This document shows, one piece after another, positions 45,367 to 57,500 of a stretch of DNA of 64,000 nucleotides. Under the pieces are notes generated by a model that was given only the letters and a program-made list of their open reading frames with translations, was not told where the DNA came from and ran no database searches. This DNA is from Pseudomonas cremoris. Lineage in GTDB: Bacteria; Pseudomonadota; Gammaproteobacteria; Pseudomonadales; Pseudomonadaceae. The position numbers and the translations under genes are program-made. Where the stretch lies: positions 62,001-126,000 of the forward strand of contig NZ_JAAXCY010000002.1 in NCBI RefSeq assembly GCF_014230465.1. Reading direction: 5' to 3'. Each line of letters opens with the position of its first letter. Position 1 is the stretch's first letter.

Positions 45367-46188
45367 ATGCTTGAACCTATTTTCGACGCAGGTACTGGCC
45401 GCGATGCCATCGGTATTGGCCAGGCGGCGGGCAAGGGCCTCAATACCCGCCACGGCACCATCCTGACCCTGGAAGACATCAGCGTCAGCTTCGACGGCTT
45501 CAAGGCGCTCAACAACCTGAACCTGTACATCGGCGTCGGCGAACTGCGCTGCATCATCGGCCCCAACGGCGCGGGCAAGACCACGCTGATGGACGTGATC
45601 ACCGGCAAGACCCGGCCCAGCCACGGCAGCGCCTGGTTTGGTGAAAGCCTCGACCTCACAAGCATGAGTGAAGTGCAGATCGCCCAGGCCGGCATTGGTC
45701 GCAAGTTCCAAAAACCCACGGTGTTCGAAGCCCTCAGCGTGTTCGAAAACCTGGAGCTGGCGCAGAAGACCGACAAGTCCGTATTGGCCAGCCTGCGCGC
45801 ACGCCTGAGCGGCGAGCAGAAGGACCGTATCGACGAGGTACTCGACACCATCCGCCTGACGGCCTCGGTGCAGCGCCCGGCCGGGCTGCTGTCCCACGGG
45901 CAAAAACAGTTCCTGGAAATCGGCATGCTGCTGATGCAAGACCCACAGCTGTTGCTGCTGGACGAACCGGTGGCAGGCATGACCGACGCCGAAACCGAAT
46001 TTACCGCCGAACTGTTCAAGGGCCTGGCGGGCAAGCATTCGCTGATGGTGGTGGAGCACGACATGGGGTTTGTCGGCTCGATTGCCGACCATGTGACCGT
46101 GTTGCACCAGGGCAGTGTGCTGGCCGAAGGGTCGTTGGAGCAGGTGCAGGACAATGAGCGGGTGATCGAGGTTTACCTTGGTCGCTGA
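45367..46188 (+). CDS. urtD: Urea ABC transporter ATP-binding protein UrtD
   Basis: A 273-aa LivG-type ATPase with Walker A GPNGAGKTT, signature LSHGQKQ, Walker B LLLLDEPVAGM and switch-His VVEHDMGFV. The ~35-residue N-terminal extension before LTLEDISVSF is usual for UrtD. ATG at MLEPIFDAG was chosen; the frame reads far upstream inside urtC, which is not coding in that frame. A REPIN carrying an insertion follows. Confidence 0.94.
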   Translation: MLEPIFDAGTGRDAIGIGQAAGKGLNTRHGTILTLEDISVSFDGFKALNNLNLYIGVGELRCIIGPNGAGKTTLMDVITGKTRPSHGSAWFGESLDLTSMSEVQIAQAGIGRKFQKPTVFEALSVFENLELAQKTDKSVLASLRARLSGEQKDRIDEVLDTIRLTASVQRPAGLLSHGQKQFLEIGMLLMQDPQLLLLDEPVAGMTDAETEFTAELFKGLAGKHSLMVVEHDMGFVGSIADHVTVLHQGSVLAEGSLEQVQDNERVIEVYLGR

Positions 46189-46209
46189 CCCAGACACGCA
46201 CTTGCTTTA

Positions 46210-46313
46210 TGTGGGAGCGGGCTTGCTCGCGAATGCGGTCGGTCAGTAACAGATGTATGAACTGACACACCGCATTCGCGAGCAAGTCGAATCGTCGCAC
46301 CGCCGCTCCCACA
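46210..46313. repeat. REPIN with 16-base interruption in its right arm
   Basis: Left arm and centre are standard, but the right arm is interrupted after GCGAGCAAG by a 16-base segment (46287-46302, TCGAATCGTCGCACCG) before CCGCTCCCACA resumes. It lies in the urtD-urtE gap. Confidence 0.85.
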
Positions 46314-46336
46314 AGGGAATTGAGGAGAATTTGGAA

Positions 46337-47035
46337 ATGCTGCAAGTCGACAAGCTGCACCAGTACTACGGCGGTAGCCACATCCTGCGTGGGCTGTCTT
46401 TTGACGTGAAGGTCGGCGAAGTCACCTGTCTGCTCGGCCGTAACGGCGTGGGTAAGACCACCCTGCTCAAATGCCTGATGGGCTTGCTGCCCTCCAAGGA
46501 AGGTGTGGTGAATTGGGAGGGCAAGGCCATTACCGGTTACAAGCCGCACCAACGGGTGCACGCCGGTATTGCCTATGTGCCCCAGGGCCGGGAGATTTTC
46601 GGGCGGCTCACCGTTGAAGAAAACCTGCTGATGGGCCTGGCCCGCTTCCCCGGCTCCGAAGCTAAGGAAGTGCCTGCATTCATCTACGAACTGTTCCCGG
46701 TGCTGCTGCAAATGAAACACCGGCGCGGCGGCGACTTGTCCGGCGGCCAGCAACAACAATTGGCGATTGGCCGCGCCCTGGCCAGCCGCCCACGCTTGCT
46801 GATCCTCGATGAGCCCACCGAAGGCATCCAGCCCTCGGTGATCAAGGAGATCGGCGCGGTGATCAAGAAGCTCGCCGCCCGTGGCGACATGGCGATCCTG
46901 CTGGTGGAGCAGTTCTACGATTTTGCCGCCGAACTGGCCGACCAGTACCTGGTGATGTCACGTGGCGAGATCGTGCAGCAGGGCCGTGGAGAAAATATGG
47001 AAAGCGAAGGTGTACGCGGCCTCGTAACGATCTAA
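46337..47035 (+). CDS. urtE: Urea ABC transporter ATP-binding protein UrtE
   Basis: A 232-aa LivF-type ATPase, partner of UrtD. Walker A GRNGVGKTT, signature LSGGQQQQ, Walker B LLILDEPTEGI and LLVEQFYDFA are intact; YGGSHILRGLSF near the start and MSRGEIVQQG near the end are family-typical. The ribosome site GAGGAGAATTTGGAA precedes the ATG. The 30-base gap to ureD suggests transport and urease genes are read together. Confidence 0.94.
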   Translation: MLQVDKLHQYYGGSHILRGLSFDVKVGEVTCLLGRNGVGKTTLLKCLMGLLPSKEGVVNWEGKAITGYKPHQRVHAGIAYVPQGREIFGRLTVEENLLMGLARFPGSEAKEVPAFIYELFPVLLQMKHRRGGDLSGGQQQQLAIGRALASRPRLLILDEPTEGIQPSVIKEIGAVIKKLAARGDMAILLVEQFYDFAAELADQYLVMSRGEIVQQGRGENMESEGVRGLVTI

Positions 47036-47065
47036 TCTGTAGCGTCCTAACGATAAGCACAAACC

Positions 47066-47905
47066 ATGAACCTGCCCGTTACCCCTGCCCTGTTCACCCC
47101 CAGCTGGCACGCCGAGCTGGAACTCGGCTACGCGCGTTTCGGCGACACCACACGCCCGGTGATGCGCCGTCACCTGGGCCCGCTGCGGGTGCAAAAGCAC
47201 CTGTACGCCGAAGGCCCCGAGGTGTGCCAGCACATCATCGTGCACCCGCCTGGCGGCATTGCCGGTGGTGATCGCCTGGACATCCGCGCCCATGTCGGTT
47301 GCGGCGCCTGGGCCCAATTGACCAGCCCCGGCGCGGCCAAGTGGTACCGCGCCAGCGGCCCGGCGTATCAGCAACTGGACCTCAAGGTGGAAGCCGGCGC
47401 CACGCTGGAATGGCTGCCCCAGGAGACCATCGTGTTCAGCGCAGCCCAAGCCGAACTCAGCACACGCATCGAGCTGCAAGGCGATGCGCGACTGTTCTAC
47501 TGGGACGTGATCGCCCTCGGCCGCCCCGCCAGTGGCGAGCGTTTTAACCTGGGCCACTTTCAATCCCACTTGGATATCCGCCGCGACGGCCAATTGCTCT
47601 GGCATGAACGCCAGCGCATTGTGGGTGCCGATGGCTTGCTCGACTCGCCCATCGGCCTGGACGGACAGCCGGTGTTTGCCACCTTGCTGCTGACCGGCGA
47701 TATCGACCCTGAGCTGCTCGAACAATGCCGCGCCCTGCCCCATGCGGTGCGTGGCGACCTGAGCCAATTGCCAGGTTTGCTGGTGGCCCGTTGTCTGGCA
47801 GGTGAAGCGCTGTTGGCGAGGGCTTGGTTGATTGCTTTATGGAAACTGCTACGCCCTGCCGTACTGGGCCGAGAAGCGGTACCACCCCGAATCTGGAGCA
47901 CATGA
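47066..47905 (+). CDS. ureD: Urease accessory protein UreD
   Basis: A 279-aa urease maturation factor that binds apo-urease with UreF and UreG to insert nickel. [35 protein letters not shown] and the WLPQETIVF segment are UreD/UreH signatures. UreE, UreF and UreG are not in this window; in P. aeruginosa they lie elsewhere on the chromosome. A REPIN follows, before ureA. Confidence 0.94.
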   Translation: MNLPVTPALFTPSWHAELELGYARFGDTTRPVMRRHLGPLRVQKHLYAEGPEVCQHIIVHPPGGIAGGDRLDIRAHVGCGAWAQLTSPGAAKWYRASGPAYQQLDLKVEAGATLEWLPQETIVFSAAQAELSTRIELQGDARLFYWDVIALGRPASGERFNLGHFQSHLDIRRDGQLLWHERQRIVGADGLLDSPIGLDGQPVFATLLLTGDIDPELLEQCRALPHAVRGDLSQLPGLLVARCLAGEALLARAWLIALWKLLRPAVLGREAVPPRIWST

Positions 47906-47913
47906 AGATCAAA

Positions 47914-48004
47914 ATGTGGGAGCGGGCTTGCTCGCGAATGCGGTGGGTCAGCAACAGATGTATCGCCTGATACACCGCGTTCGCGAGCAAGCCCGCTCCC
48001 ACAT
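47914..48004. repeat. REPIN (paired inverted REP sequences)
   Basis: Standard arms between ureD and ureA; the centre differs slightly (GCGTTCGCGAGC in the right arm). Confidence 0.9.
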
Positions 48005-48050
48005 TGGATCTCCAGTGTTTTTATGAATGTTGTTTGAAGGATCTTGAACC

Positions 48051-48353
<303 letters not shown>

Positions 48354-48359
48354 GGTTTG

Positions 48360-49716
<1,357 letters not shown>

Positions 49717-49723
49717 GGCCTCA

Positions 49724-49793
49724 TCGCAGGCAAGCCAGCTCCCACAGGTGAACGCATTCCAAATGTGGGAGCGGGCTTGCTCGCGAAAGCGGT
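49724..49793. repeat. Mixed REP pair between ureB and ureC
   Basis: The left element reads TCGCAGGCAAGCCAGCTCCCACA, and the right is the standard TGTGGGAGCGGGCTTGCTCG. The arms come from two REP variants, so pairing is imperfect. Confidence 0.8.
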
Positions 49794-49827
49794 CTCACAT
49801 TCAACACAAATTTCTCAGGGCAAACAC

Positions 49828-51528
49828 ATGAAAATCAGCCGCCAAGCCTACGCCGACATGTACGGCCCCACCGTCGGTGACAAGGTCCGCCTGGCCGATA
49901 CCGAGCTGTTCGTCGAAGTCGAACAGGATTTCACCGTCTACGGAGAAGAAGTCAAATTCGGCGGCGGCAAGGTCATCCGCGACGGCCAGGGCCAAAGCCA
50001 ATTGCTTGCCCATGAAGTAGTCGACACCCTGATCACTAACGCACTGATCATCGACCACTGGGGCATCGTCAAAGCCGACGTCGGCCTCAAGAATGGTCGC
50101 ATCCACGCCATCGGCAAGGCCGGCAACCCAGACATCCAGCCCGGCGTGACCATGGCCATCGGCGCCAGCACCGAAGTGATCGCCGGCGAAGGCATGATCC
50201 TCACCGCCGGCGGTATCGACAGCCACGTGCACTTCATCTGCCCGCAACAAATCGAAGAAGCGTTGACTAGCGGCGTCACCACCATGATCGGCGGTGGCAC
50301 CGGCCCGGCAACCGGCACTAACGCCACCACCTGCACCTCCGGACCGTGGCACCTGGCGCGCATGCTCCAGGCCAGCGACTCGTTCCCGATGAACATCGGT
50401 TTCACCGGCAAGGGCAACGCCAGCTTGCCGGAGCCGTTGATCGAGCAGGTCAAGGCCGGCGCTATCGGTTTGAAGCTGCATGAAGACTGGGGCACTACCC
50501 CGGCGAGCATCGACAACTGCCTCAGCGTCGCCGACGAATACGACGTGCAGGTGGCGATCCACAGCGACACCCTCAACGAATCGGGCTTCGTCGAAACCAC
50601 CCTCGCCGCCCTCAAGGGCCGCACCATCCACACCTACCACACCGAAGGTGCTGGTGGCGGCCATGCGCCAGACATTATCAAGGCCTGCGGCTTTGCGAAC
50701 GTGCTGCCCAGCTCGACCAACCCGACGCGGCCGTTCACCCGCAACACCATCGACGAACACCTCGACATGTTGATGGTCTGCCATCACCTGGACCCGAGCA
50801 TTGCCGAGGACGTAGCCTTCGCCGAAAGCCGCATCCGCCGCGAGACCATCGCTGCCGAAGATATTCTGCACGACCTCGGCGCGTTCTCGATGATCAGCTC
50901 CGACAGCCAGGCCATGGGCCGCGTGGGCGAGGTGATTACGCGCACCTGGCAGACCGCCGACAAGATGAAAAAACAGCGCGGCGCCCTACCCGGCGACGGC
51001 CCTGGCAACGACAATTTCCGCGCAAAGCGCTACATCGCCAAGTACACCATCAACCCTGCGATCACGCACGGCGTGAGCCATATCGTCGGTTCAATCGAGG
51101 TGGGTAAATGGGCCGACCTGGTGCTGTGGCGCCCGGCATTTTTTGGCATCAAACCGACCCTGATCCTCAAGGGCGGCGCCATTGCTTCAAGCCTGATGGG
51201 CGATGCCAACGCGTCGATCCCGACGCCACAGCCGGTGCATTACCGCCCGATGTTCGCCAGCTTCGGCAGCTCACTGCACGCCACCAGCCTGACCTTTATC
51301 AGCCAGGCGGCGCAGGACGCCGGACTGCCCGCAGCCCTGGGTTTGAAAAAGCAGATCGCCGTGGTCAAGGGTTGCCGCAACGTGCAGAAAACCGACTTGA
51401 TCCACAACGATTACCTGCCAGACATTGAGGTCGACCCACAGACCTACCAGGTCAAGGCCGACGGGGTATTGCTGTGGTGTGAGCCGGCCGAGGTGCTGCC
51501 GATGGCGCAGCGGTATTTCCTGTTTTAA
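49828..51528 (+). CDS. ureC: Urease subunit alpha (catalytic)
   Basis: The 566-aa dinickel catalytic subunit that hydrolyses urea to ammonia and carbamate. The carbamylated bridging lysine is Lys216 (GLKLHEDWG). Nickel ligands occur in [23 protein letters not shown] and [14 protein letters not shown], the mobile-flap catalytic His is His319 (MVCHHLD) and the Asp ligand is in [13 protein letters not shown] at [18 protein letters not shown] was chosen; the open frame upstream only crosses the REP pair. Confidence 0.98.
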   Translation: MKISRQAYADMYGPTVGDKVRLADTELFVEVEQDFTVYGEEVKFGGGKVIRDGQGQSQLLAHEVVDTLITNALIIDHWGIVKADVGLKNGRIHAIGKAGNPDIQPGVTMAIGASTEVIAGEGMILTAGGIDSHVHFICPQQIEEALTSGVTTMIGGGTGPATGTNATTCTSGPWHLARMLQASDSFPMNIGFTGKGNASLPEPLIEQVKAGAIGLKLHEDWGTTPASIDNCLSVADEYDVQVAIHSDTLNESGFVETTLAALKGRTIHTYHTEGAGGGHAPDIIKACGFANVLPSSTNPTRPFTRNTIDEHLDMLMVCHHLDPSIAEDVAFAESRIRRETIAAEDILHDLGAFSMISSDSQAMGRVGEVITRTWQTADKMKKQRGALPGDGPGNDNFRAKRYIAKYTINPAITHGVSHIVGSIEVGKWADLVLWRPAFFGIKPTLILKGGAIASSLMGDANASIPTPQPVHYRPMFASFGSSLHATSLTFISQAAQDAGLPAALGLKKQIAVVKGCRNVQKTDLIHNDYLPDIEVDPQTYQVKADGVLLWCEPAEVLPMAQRYFLF

Positions 51529-51550
51529 CCCCCGTGCCCGCTCGCCGAAA

Positions 51551-51582
51551 GACCGGGCTGGAGATAGTCATCCAGCTCGGTC
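51551..51582. terminator. Hairpin between convergent ureC and the NEL gene
   Basis: GACCGGGCTGGA and TCCAGCTCGGTC pair over 12 positions with one G-T wobble, around an eight-base loop. It sits in the 62-base convergent gap and lacks a clear T-tract; it probably ends both transcripts. Confidence 0.6.
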
Positions 51583-51590
51583 GTCGCCAA

Positions 51591-54500
51591 CTACCCGACA
51601 AAACTTGTGCTCGGCTGGTTGGGGTCTAGCGCGGCCGGATTTAACGCTGCGTCCGCCCTGCGCGAAAGGGCCATCAGGGTTTGGGTTTCATCCGCCAGCA
51701 ATTGCACATTGAGGGTCTCCAGCCCCGTGACATAGCCCGGCTCGTTGACACTGTCATAAGCGTCTTCAAGGGCATCGCGTCTCTGCGCGTTGCGTTGCTC
51801 CAGCGCGACAAAATCCTCTGGGTATTGCTCCTTGAGGTAGTCCACCCAGTAGTCACGACTGATCAGGTTTTCATGAAACACATCGGTCTTTTCCATGGCC
51901 TCGATGGCGCGCGCCTCGGTTTCCATGGCGGCGCCGCTGATGGGAATGGCAAAGCGCATTTTTTCCGGCACGCCTTGCAGGTCAAGGCGCCGTCGCAGGC
52001 CGATCAGGTATTGCAGACGCACCTCGGCGGCATCGGACTGAGGTCTGATGTGCCTGGCCGCGAGCTTTTCAACCTGCTCCAGACGGAACAGGTTACGCGA
52101 TAACGACAACAGTGCCGGCCCCTTGCGCGAGAGGTCAGCCGGGTCAATTCCGCTCAAGGTATCGAACTCCAGCACCTTGATCTCGAGGGCACTGAACGTC
52201 AGGATCCGCCCGTCACTGCAGGTGCCATGCGTATTGGACATGCCGAACAGCGTCTCACGCAATGAGGTATCGCTGGCCGCTGCTTCAACCACCCGCCATA
52301 CCCGCGTGGTCAGCGAGGCACGGGCCAGATCGAAGTCTTTGGTCTGGGGCAACAACGACAGAAGGTTGAAGAACGCCGCATTGTCCGGCTCTCTCGCCAA
52401 TGCGTCCCATAGAATGGCCAACCGCACCTGCTCGTCAGACGACAGGTTCTGCAACCAGGGCGCGCGCGCGCCAGCGTCGGAGGATGCGCTCCCAAGTACC
52501 TCATCGGGCAACGCCAGGGCAACGTCATCGTCCTCACTGGCGCTGTCGCTATCACCGCTGGAAGGCTGTTCAAGTTCGTTGATTTGCTGCTGCATGTCCG
52601 CGCGGCTCATACCCAGCGCCGCATCAGTTTCAAGGCGTCGCGAATACGCCTGCAGCCGACGGAGGTCTTCAAGAGACAGGCCGAAGTTATCGGAAAGATC
52701 CGTACCGGCCATCAGTGCATCATGCTCACCCTCCAACGCTTGCGGCGGGATCGATTCAAGCTGGTTGCTGCTCGGGTCAAGGGTACGCAGCGTCCTCGCC
52801 TCCAGCACACCGTCGGGCCACTGGGTCAGCTCATTGTTGTTCAGGTTCAGGGATTCAAGGTTACTCAGGGCGTCGACCCGGAAAGTCTCCAGGCTGCAAT
52901 AGCTCACGTCCAGCCAGCGCAAATGCTCGATGCGTGCCAGCGTCGGGTACAACCGCTCAGGGTCACTGATGCCTACCGCCGATAAGTCCAGCCTCTTCAG
53001 AAGGTACATGTCCTCAAGTGCCGCAGGCAGTGACTCAAGGCCGTTGCTGCTGAGGGTCAGGGTTTCCACCTCGGGGAAAGCTCGCAAAAAAGCGTCGGAG
53101 CCCGGCCCTGTGAGCTGAACCCCACTGAGATTCAAGCGCTCGACGTGCCTCAAGACGACCGGCAGCGCCGGCATTTCGCCCAGTGTCAGGCCATGGAAGC
53201 TCAGCTCTCTGGCAGCGGCTCCCGGCGGCACGGTCAAGCCCGCCCGCCAGGTGTCGAGAATGCGTTGAGCTGCGATATGACGCGTGCTGGCCGTCACTTT
53301 CACGTCACGACGCGGGGTGAACTCACGAATAAACAGCCAACTGTTCAAACGCCGAGTCAACACTACTTCGGTGGGGTCGGTGGAAGTCAGCGGCAACAGT
53401 TCACGAGCGATGGTGCTGCCACTTCCGTAGGCCGGAAACACGTCACTCGGCGGTTGCTGTTCGAAACGGCTCAACGTGCCGTCCTCCAGCCCCATGCTCT
53501 GCTCAACGCGTTGGCGCGCGGCGATCAGCTCAGCTTGCGCCTGCGGTGTCAGGGGCAAGCCCGCCAATTGGCTGTCGAGCAGCAGGCGGTCGTCGGCCAA
53601 AGCCGACGCTGGCAGTTGGATTATGCGCGTGTCGCGCAGATCCAGCCAGGTCAAATGCGGCAATTGCTCTGCTCCTGTTGGCCAGGCGCGCAAAGGGGTA
53701 CCGCGAAGGTTGATGGCCTGCAGTTGGCTAAGTCCGCTGATATCCAGCGATGTCAGCGCGGTGCTACCCAGGTTCAGCACTTCAAGTTCCGGCCATTCGC
53801 CGGGCGCCAGAGCGAGCTCGGTCAGGCCGCTGCCATGTACATCCAGGCTGCGCAGCCCCCTGAAGCCACGAACAAAACGGCCCAGTTGCGACGATGGCAC
53901 CGTGGTGTTGGGCATACGCAGCTCCATCACATGGTCGAACGCGCCAGCAGGCAGTTGAGGCAATTCGCTGACCACCAGGCTGGGCAAGCTCAAGGAGGTA
54001 GATCCGGCCCCCCCGTAACGCTGCATCAGCCCTTCGTTCCACCCTCTGCGCAGCGCAACGGCAAGCTCGGTGCGGGCAAAAAACTCCTGATGACGGGTGT
54101 CACGGATGAACCAGCTGTCGAGGCTTTGAGTCAACTCGGCATACTCGTCGCTCAGAGCCTCAATGGCGTCGTACTGTGCCTGGGCAGTGGTAAAACGCCC
54201 GAAAAACAGATTTTTGAGCGGTCCGCTAAGCGGTGTATTGAAGGTGAGCGTGCGGCCAAGCCCCTCATTGAGCAGCCCGGTGCAGTATTCGCGCACCATT
54301 TGATCCTGGTCCACCAGGTGTTCCGGCTGGCTGCGCACGTAGTCGTAAGCCGCCCTGAAGCGTTCGCGGCTAAAGCGCGACCAACTCATCGACAGCCCGG
54401 ACCACACGCGCTCATGGCCTGGCGCAAACAGCTGCGCCGGCAACTGGTCGATGGACGATGCTTGCAGGTCCAGGCGGTTCAACTCGGGAAGATCAAGCAT

Positions 54501-57500
54501 ACCCAGCGGGAAATCCCGTTGCCCGCCACCCGACAGCCTCAGGCTGCGCAACGCGGTCAAGCGGCTGAGGTCCAGCGGGCGAGTGGACGAGAGGGATGAA
54601 TGTACCTGCAGCTCCTCGAGGCCGGTCAAGCCCTCCAACCGGGTCAGCTCTTCGGGGGTCAATTCAGTGCCGGAGACCAGTTTCAGACGCCTCAGCCCAC
54701 CCATCCTTTCCAGCGCTTGAGGGACGCTGGACGATGGCCGGTCGGCGCCTGCCAATGTCAGTTCCTGCACCTCTGGGAAGTACCCCAAGACCTGCTCGAT
54801 ATGCCCTTCGATCATCCCGCGCCCACTGACACTCAACGTACGCACATGTGAAAAGTCTGCACTCAATGGCGGTAACGGCACCTCCCCCGCCAAGCGTAGT
54901 TCAGCGCGTCCGGGCAATTCAGCTAAAGGTGCGTTGCGCCAACAGGCCTTGAGCGCATGCACGATGCCTGGGCGTGAATCCAACTCTGGATAGCGGCGGA
55001 TAAACGGATCTGCCAGCTCAGTCATCATCCAGCCGTTGAGCGTCGACTCCAACGCCTGCCACTCCCTCAGCCGATTGTTGAGCAAGCTGAAGATCTGTGT
55101 ATCCGTCCTGTCTGCAAGTATTTGCTTGAAAATAAAACCGTTGGCCTGGTCGTCAGTCATTTGTGGGTAGACGTCCCGCACACGACTGACCAGCGAGGGC
55201 GACACCCCCTCGCCGCGACCACTGGCCGGATAGCCCAGCAATTTCGGTGTAATGCGTTGCGGCGGCTTGAACCAACGCGCTGGAGATACACGCTGCTCAA
55301 CGATTCGCGCTGACGCTTGGCGATGTTCGGTGGCGTAATCGATGATTGCGCGGCGTAGGTCAAGGCTCTGCCCCACATGGGGAATACCGAGTGCCTGGCG
55401 TGTTTCGTCGGGCATCGCGTGCATCAGCGATGCGTAGAAGTTGTCGCCGTCGCGCGGCAGGTTGTTCAGTGCCTCGCCACGCTCGTTGAACGCCTGGTAC
55501 TGCGGGCCACGCTTGACCAGGTATTTGCGCGGGGTAGCTGTTTCGTTGCCAATGCCGTCAAGCAGCTCGCCGCTGATACCGCCCTCGCGCACTTCCAGGC
55601 GCAGTTGATCCGACCAGCCGGGCAGTTTGCTCAGCGACTGCAGGGCCAGGCACTTGCTGTCGGCCGAGGTGAGGCTTTCCATATGCAGGCCAGCATAGGC
55701 GCGCGCCAAGCGGCCCTGACTGACGTGCCAGCGAGCGTGTTCCTGCATGGCCAGCGGCACGCGGCCGGTGGCGCGCAGACGGCCGAGCTGCTCGGCATCG
55801 GCCTCGGCGAGCAATTGTTGCGCGGAGTACTCACTCAGGCCGGGATACAGGCGTTGCAGCTTGGCAACCAAGGCACCGGTCACCTCCGTGCCCTTGTAGA
55901 GGCTGTCAAACAATGCCGGCTGACGGGTTCGAGCATAGTCGGCCAGTTGCAGGCGTAACTCCTGGGGGCGATTTTCACGCACGCGCGCCGGCTCCCCACC
56001 GAGCATCGCAACGATTTCCGATTCATCCAGCGCCGCCAGAACCTGCGCTGGCAACTGGCTGCTCAGCACATCGGCGCGGCTGACACGGATCGGCGCCCTA
56101 AGTTTGACCCCGTGATACAGGCGTTCGGTGCCATAGCGCTGTACGCGGCCGGTGAGACCCGGCCCCTCAAAGACTTCCAATACCCGGCCCACAGGCCAAC
56201 GCGGCATTTCCGTCAGCAACGGCAAGGCGTAAAAGTAACGACCATCTACCGCTTTGCCGGAGCTGACTTGCTCGAGTACCTGCGCCACCTCCTGGTCGGC
56301 TTTGAACAACCGCAGCGTGTCGGCCAATGCAGGCGGTGGCGGTGCGTCGTCGAGGTGCATCTGGCGCAAGGTGCCATCTTGGACGCCGCTGATATCGGCT
56401 ATTTTCAGTAATTGGGTATCGTCGAACGTATCCGTCACCGGCCCCAAACGACGCATCAAAGTCGGGCGGTCCCAGGCTTGCGGTCGCTCCAGGGTGAGGC
56501 GCCAGGCACCCATGCCGTTATGGCTCAGCGGTGGCTGGTAGGCGCCGGGGTCGGTGGGATGGCGGATACGCCAACGACCAAGGGCTTCGTCGTAAGTTTT
56601 TTCATAGAACTTGCCAGATTGACGAATGTAGGTTTTGCCGGCGTGCAGGTATTGACCCTGGGTATTCGGTGCAGCACTCGTCGGCAGGCTATCGGGGCTT
56701 TCGTAGCCGCTGAGGTCGGGCTTCCATAAACGGGTTTGGCCATTGGGCAACGTGACGGGGTCAAGGGCTTCAATCAGCGGCTCAGGCTTGGCAGCCGCCA
56801 GCGTTGACAGGCCTTTGCCCACACCCGCCATCACCGCCAGGAACGCCAGGTTCTCGGCAACGTCCAGCAGATGCCCTTTGGCCGCACGGCGGTCGCCTTC
56901 GGCCCATTCAAGGCTGCCTTCTAAGGTTTCGTACAACAACTGGCCAGCCATCACCACCATCATCACCTCGCCCAGCACCGGGACAAACATCGACGCTACG
57001 TTCAATATCAGCAGGCCGATACCCAGCAGCCTGGCGATTTTTTCGGAACGCACCCGCGCGTCCACTTCGGCGGTGGGCACCGCATGGCTGCTGGCGTCGG
57101 CAATTAGCTTGTCGCGATGCCGCTCAAAGTGGTAATCCCACAGGTCAAGGTTATCTTCCCAGCCGATTCGCCCTTTTTGATTCATCGTGCTCGGGTGCAG
57201 GAATGGGTCCGGGTTAAGCCGCTTGATCGGTGCAGGGTCGGGTGGCAGGTCACGGACAACCGCGAACATCGAAAATGGATTCAAGCCCCTGAGAAAATCA
57301 TCCAACAACGGAAAATAAGGCTTCATTCCGGCAACGGATCCAGGCGCTGGAGTGACGGTGGTAAGCTCAGTGAAATACCCAGGCAAGTCACCGTACCTGA
57401 CGAATCTGCTGAAAAAGCGCTGGTACGCCGTCGGGCGGCCATCATCAGGAGCCGAGGTATCGCGCGCGGCGAAACGCGCTTTGAAGATCGCCTGCATCTC

